From: an uncultured Butyricicoccus sp.
Lineage (GTDB): Bacteria > Bacillota > Clostridia > Oscillospirales > Butyricicoccaceae
Length of the DNA: 13,062 nt
Direction of reading: 5' to 3'
NCBI GenBank assembly: GCA_959018045.1
Contig: CAUEJN010000025.1
Coordinates: 1 to 13,062 of the forward strand
The notes below the pieces were generated by a model, which had not been told where the DNA came from, did no database searches, and saw only the letters and a program-made list of their open reading frames with translations. The position numbers were made by a program, and so were the translations under genes. Each line of letters opens with the position of its first letter. Position 1 is the first letter of the stretch. Positions 12,991 to 13,062 of the stretch are shown here, piece by piece.

Positions 12991-13062
12991 CCCGCCCGAA
13001 GGCGAAATAAAGCTTTCGCCAGCCTTTCTCGAAAGGCTGCGGGTTCTTAGGGCAGAGCCCTG
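12991..13062 (-). repeat. Composite intergenic hairpin element, copy 4 (inverted, cut by the window end)
   Basis: Positions 13010-13062 are the exact reverse complement of 101-153 in copy 1: 53 bases including the AGGGC/GCCCT and AGCCTTTC/GAAAGGCT stems. The hydrolase-side end differs: CGCC/GGCG with a CGAA loop (12993-13004), which on the - strand reads CGCC-TTCG-GGCGGG and matches CGCC-TGCG-GGCGGG in copy 3. GGCGAAA/TTTCGCC (13001-13020) is an alternative stem. The rest of the element lies outside the window. Confidence 0.85.

Overview
The window looks like chromosomal DNA from a GC-rich Clostridia (Bacillota) bacterium. Most genes have an AGGAGG-type ribosome binding site, codons strongly favour C or G in the third position, and the genes include a clostridial-type NifS/NifU pair and a butanol-dehydrogenase-like iron alcohol dehydrogenase. 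A butyrate-producing gut lineage (Oscillospirales/Butyricicoccaceae-like) would fit, but that placement is inference. No phage, transposase, CRISPR, rRNA or tRNA gene is visible.

Layout, left to right. (1) 1-171: an intergenic composite hairpin element (copy 1). (2) 277-2796, + strand: iron-dependent alcohol dehydrogenase, then a secreted protein with a copper-amine-oxidase-like stalk domain, closed by a terminator. (3) 3096-4804, + strand: cysteine desulfurase (NifS/IscS type) and its Fe-S scaffold (NifU/IscU type), followed by a run of stem-loops. (4) 5068-8532, + strand: mfd, transcription-repair coupling factor. (5) 8533-8755: element copy 2, inverted. (6) 8796-9143, + strand: an ArsC/Spx-fold thioredoxin-like protein. 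(7) 9189-9415: a dense stem-loop array containing element copy 3. (8) 9463-10623, - strand: a PrsA/SurA-type peptidylprolyl isomerase. (9) 10779-11588, - strand: a TtcA-like tRNA thiolation ATPase. (10) 11814-11915, + strand: a 33-residue small ORF with its own promoter, ribosome binding site and terminator; I do not recognise it. (11) 12120-12908, - strand: an alpha/beta hydrolase. (12) 12991-13062: element copy 4, inverted and cut by the window edge.

How the genes relate: NifS would supply persulfide sulfur and NifU would build Fe-S clusters. The TtcA-like enzyme carries the CXXC and PCxC cysteines of an Fe-S-dependent tRNA thiolase and is a plausible client. Mfd, the PPIase, the ArsC-like protein and the hydrolase are housekeeping functions without an obvious shared pathway.

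The most unusual content is between genes. One modular element occurs four times. Its hairpins keep their position, linkers and mostly their TGCG or TTCG loops while the stem sequences change on both arms together. A 53-bp stretch of copy 1 is repeated perfectly, in inverted orientation, in copy 4. Other items worth attention are the 33-aa ORF, a His-rich tail on NifS opposite a Cys/His tail on NifU, and perfect inverted repeats in the leaders of the dehydrogenase and hydrolase genes.
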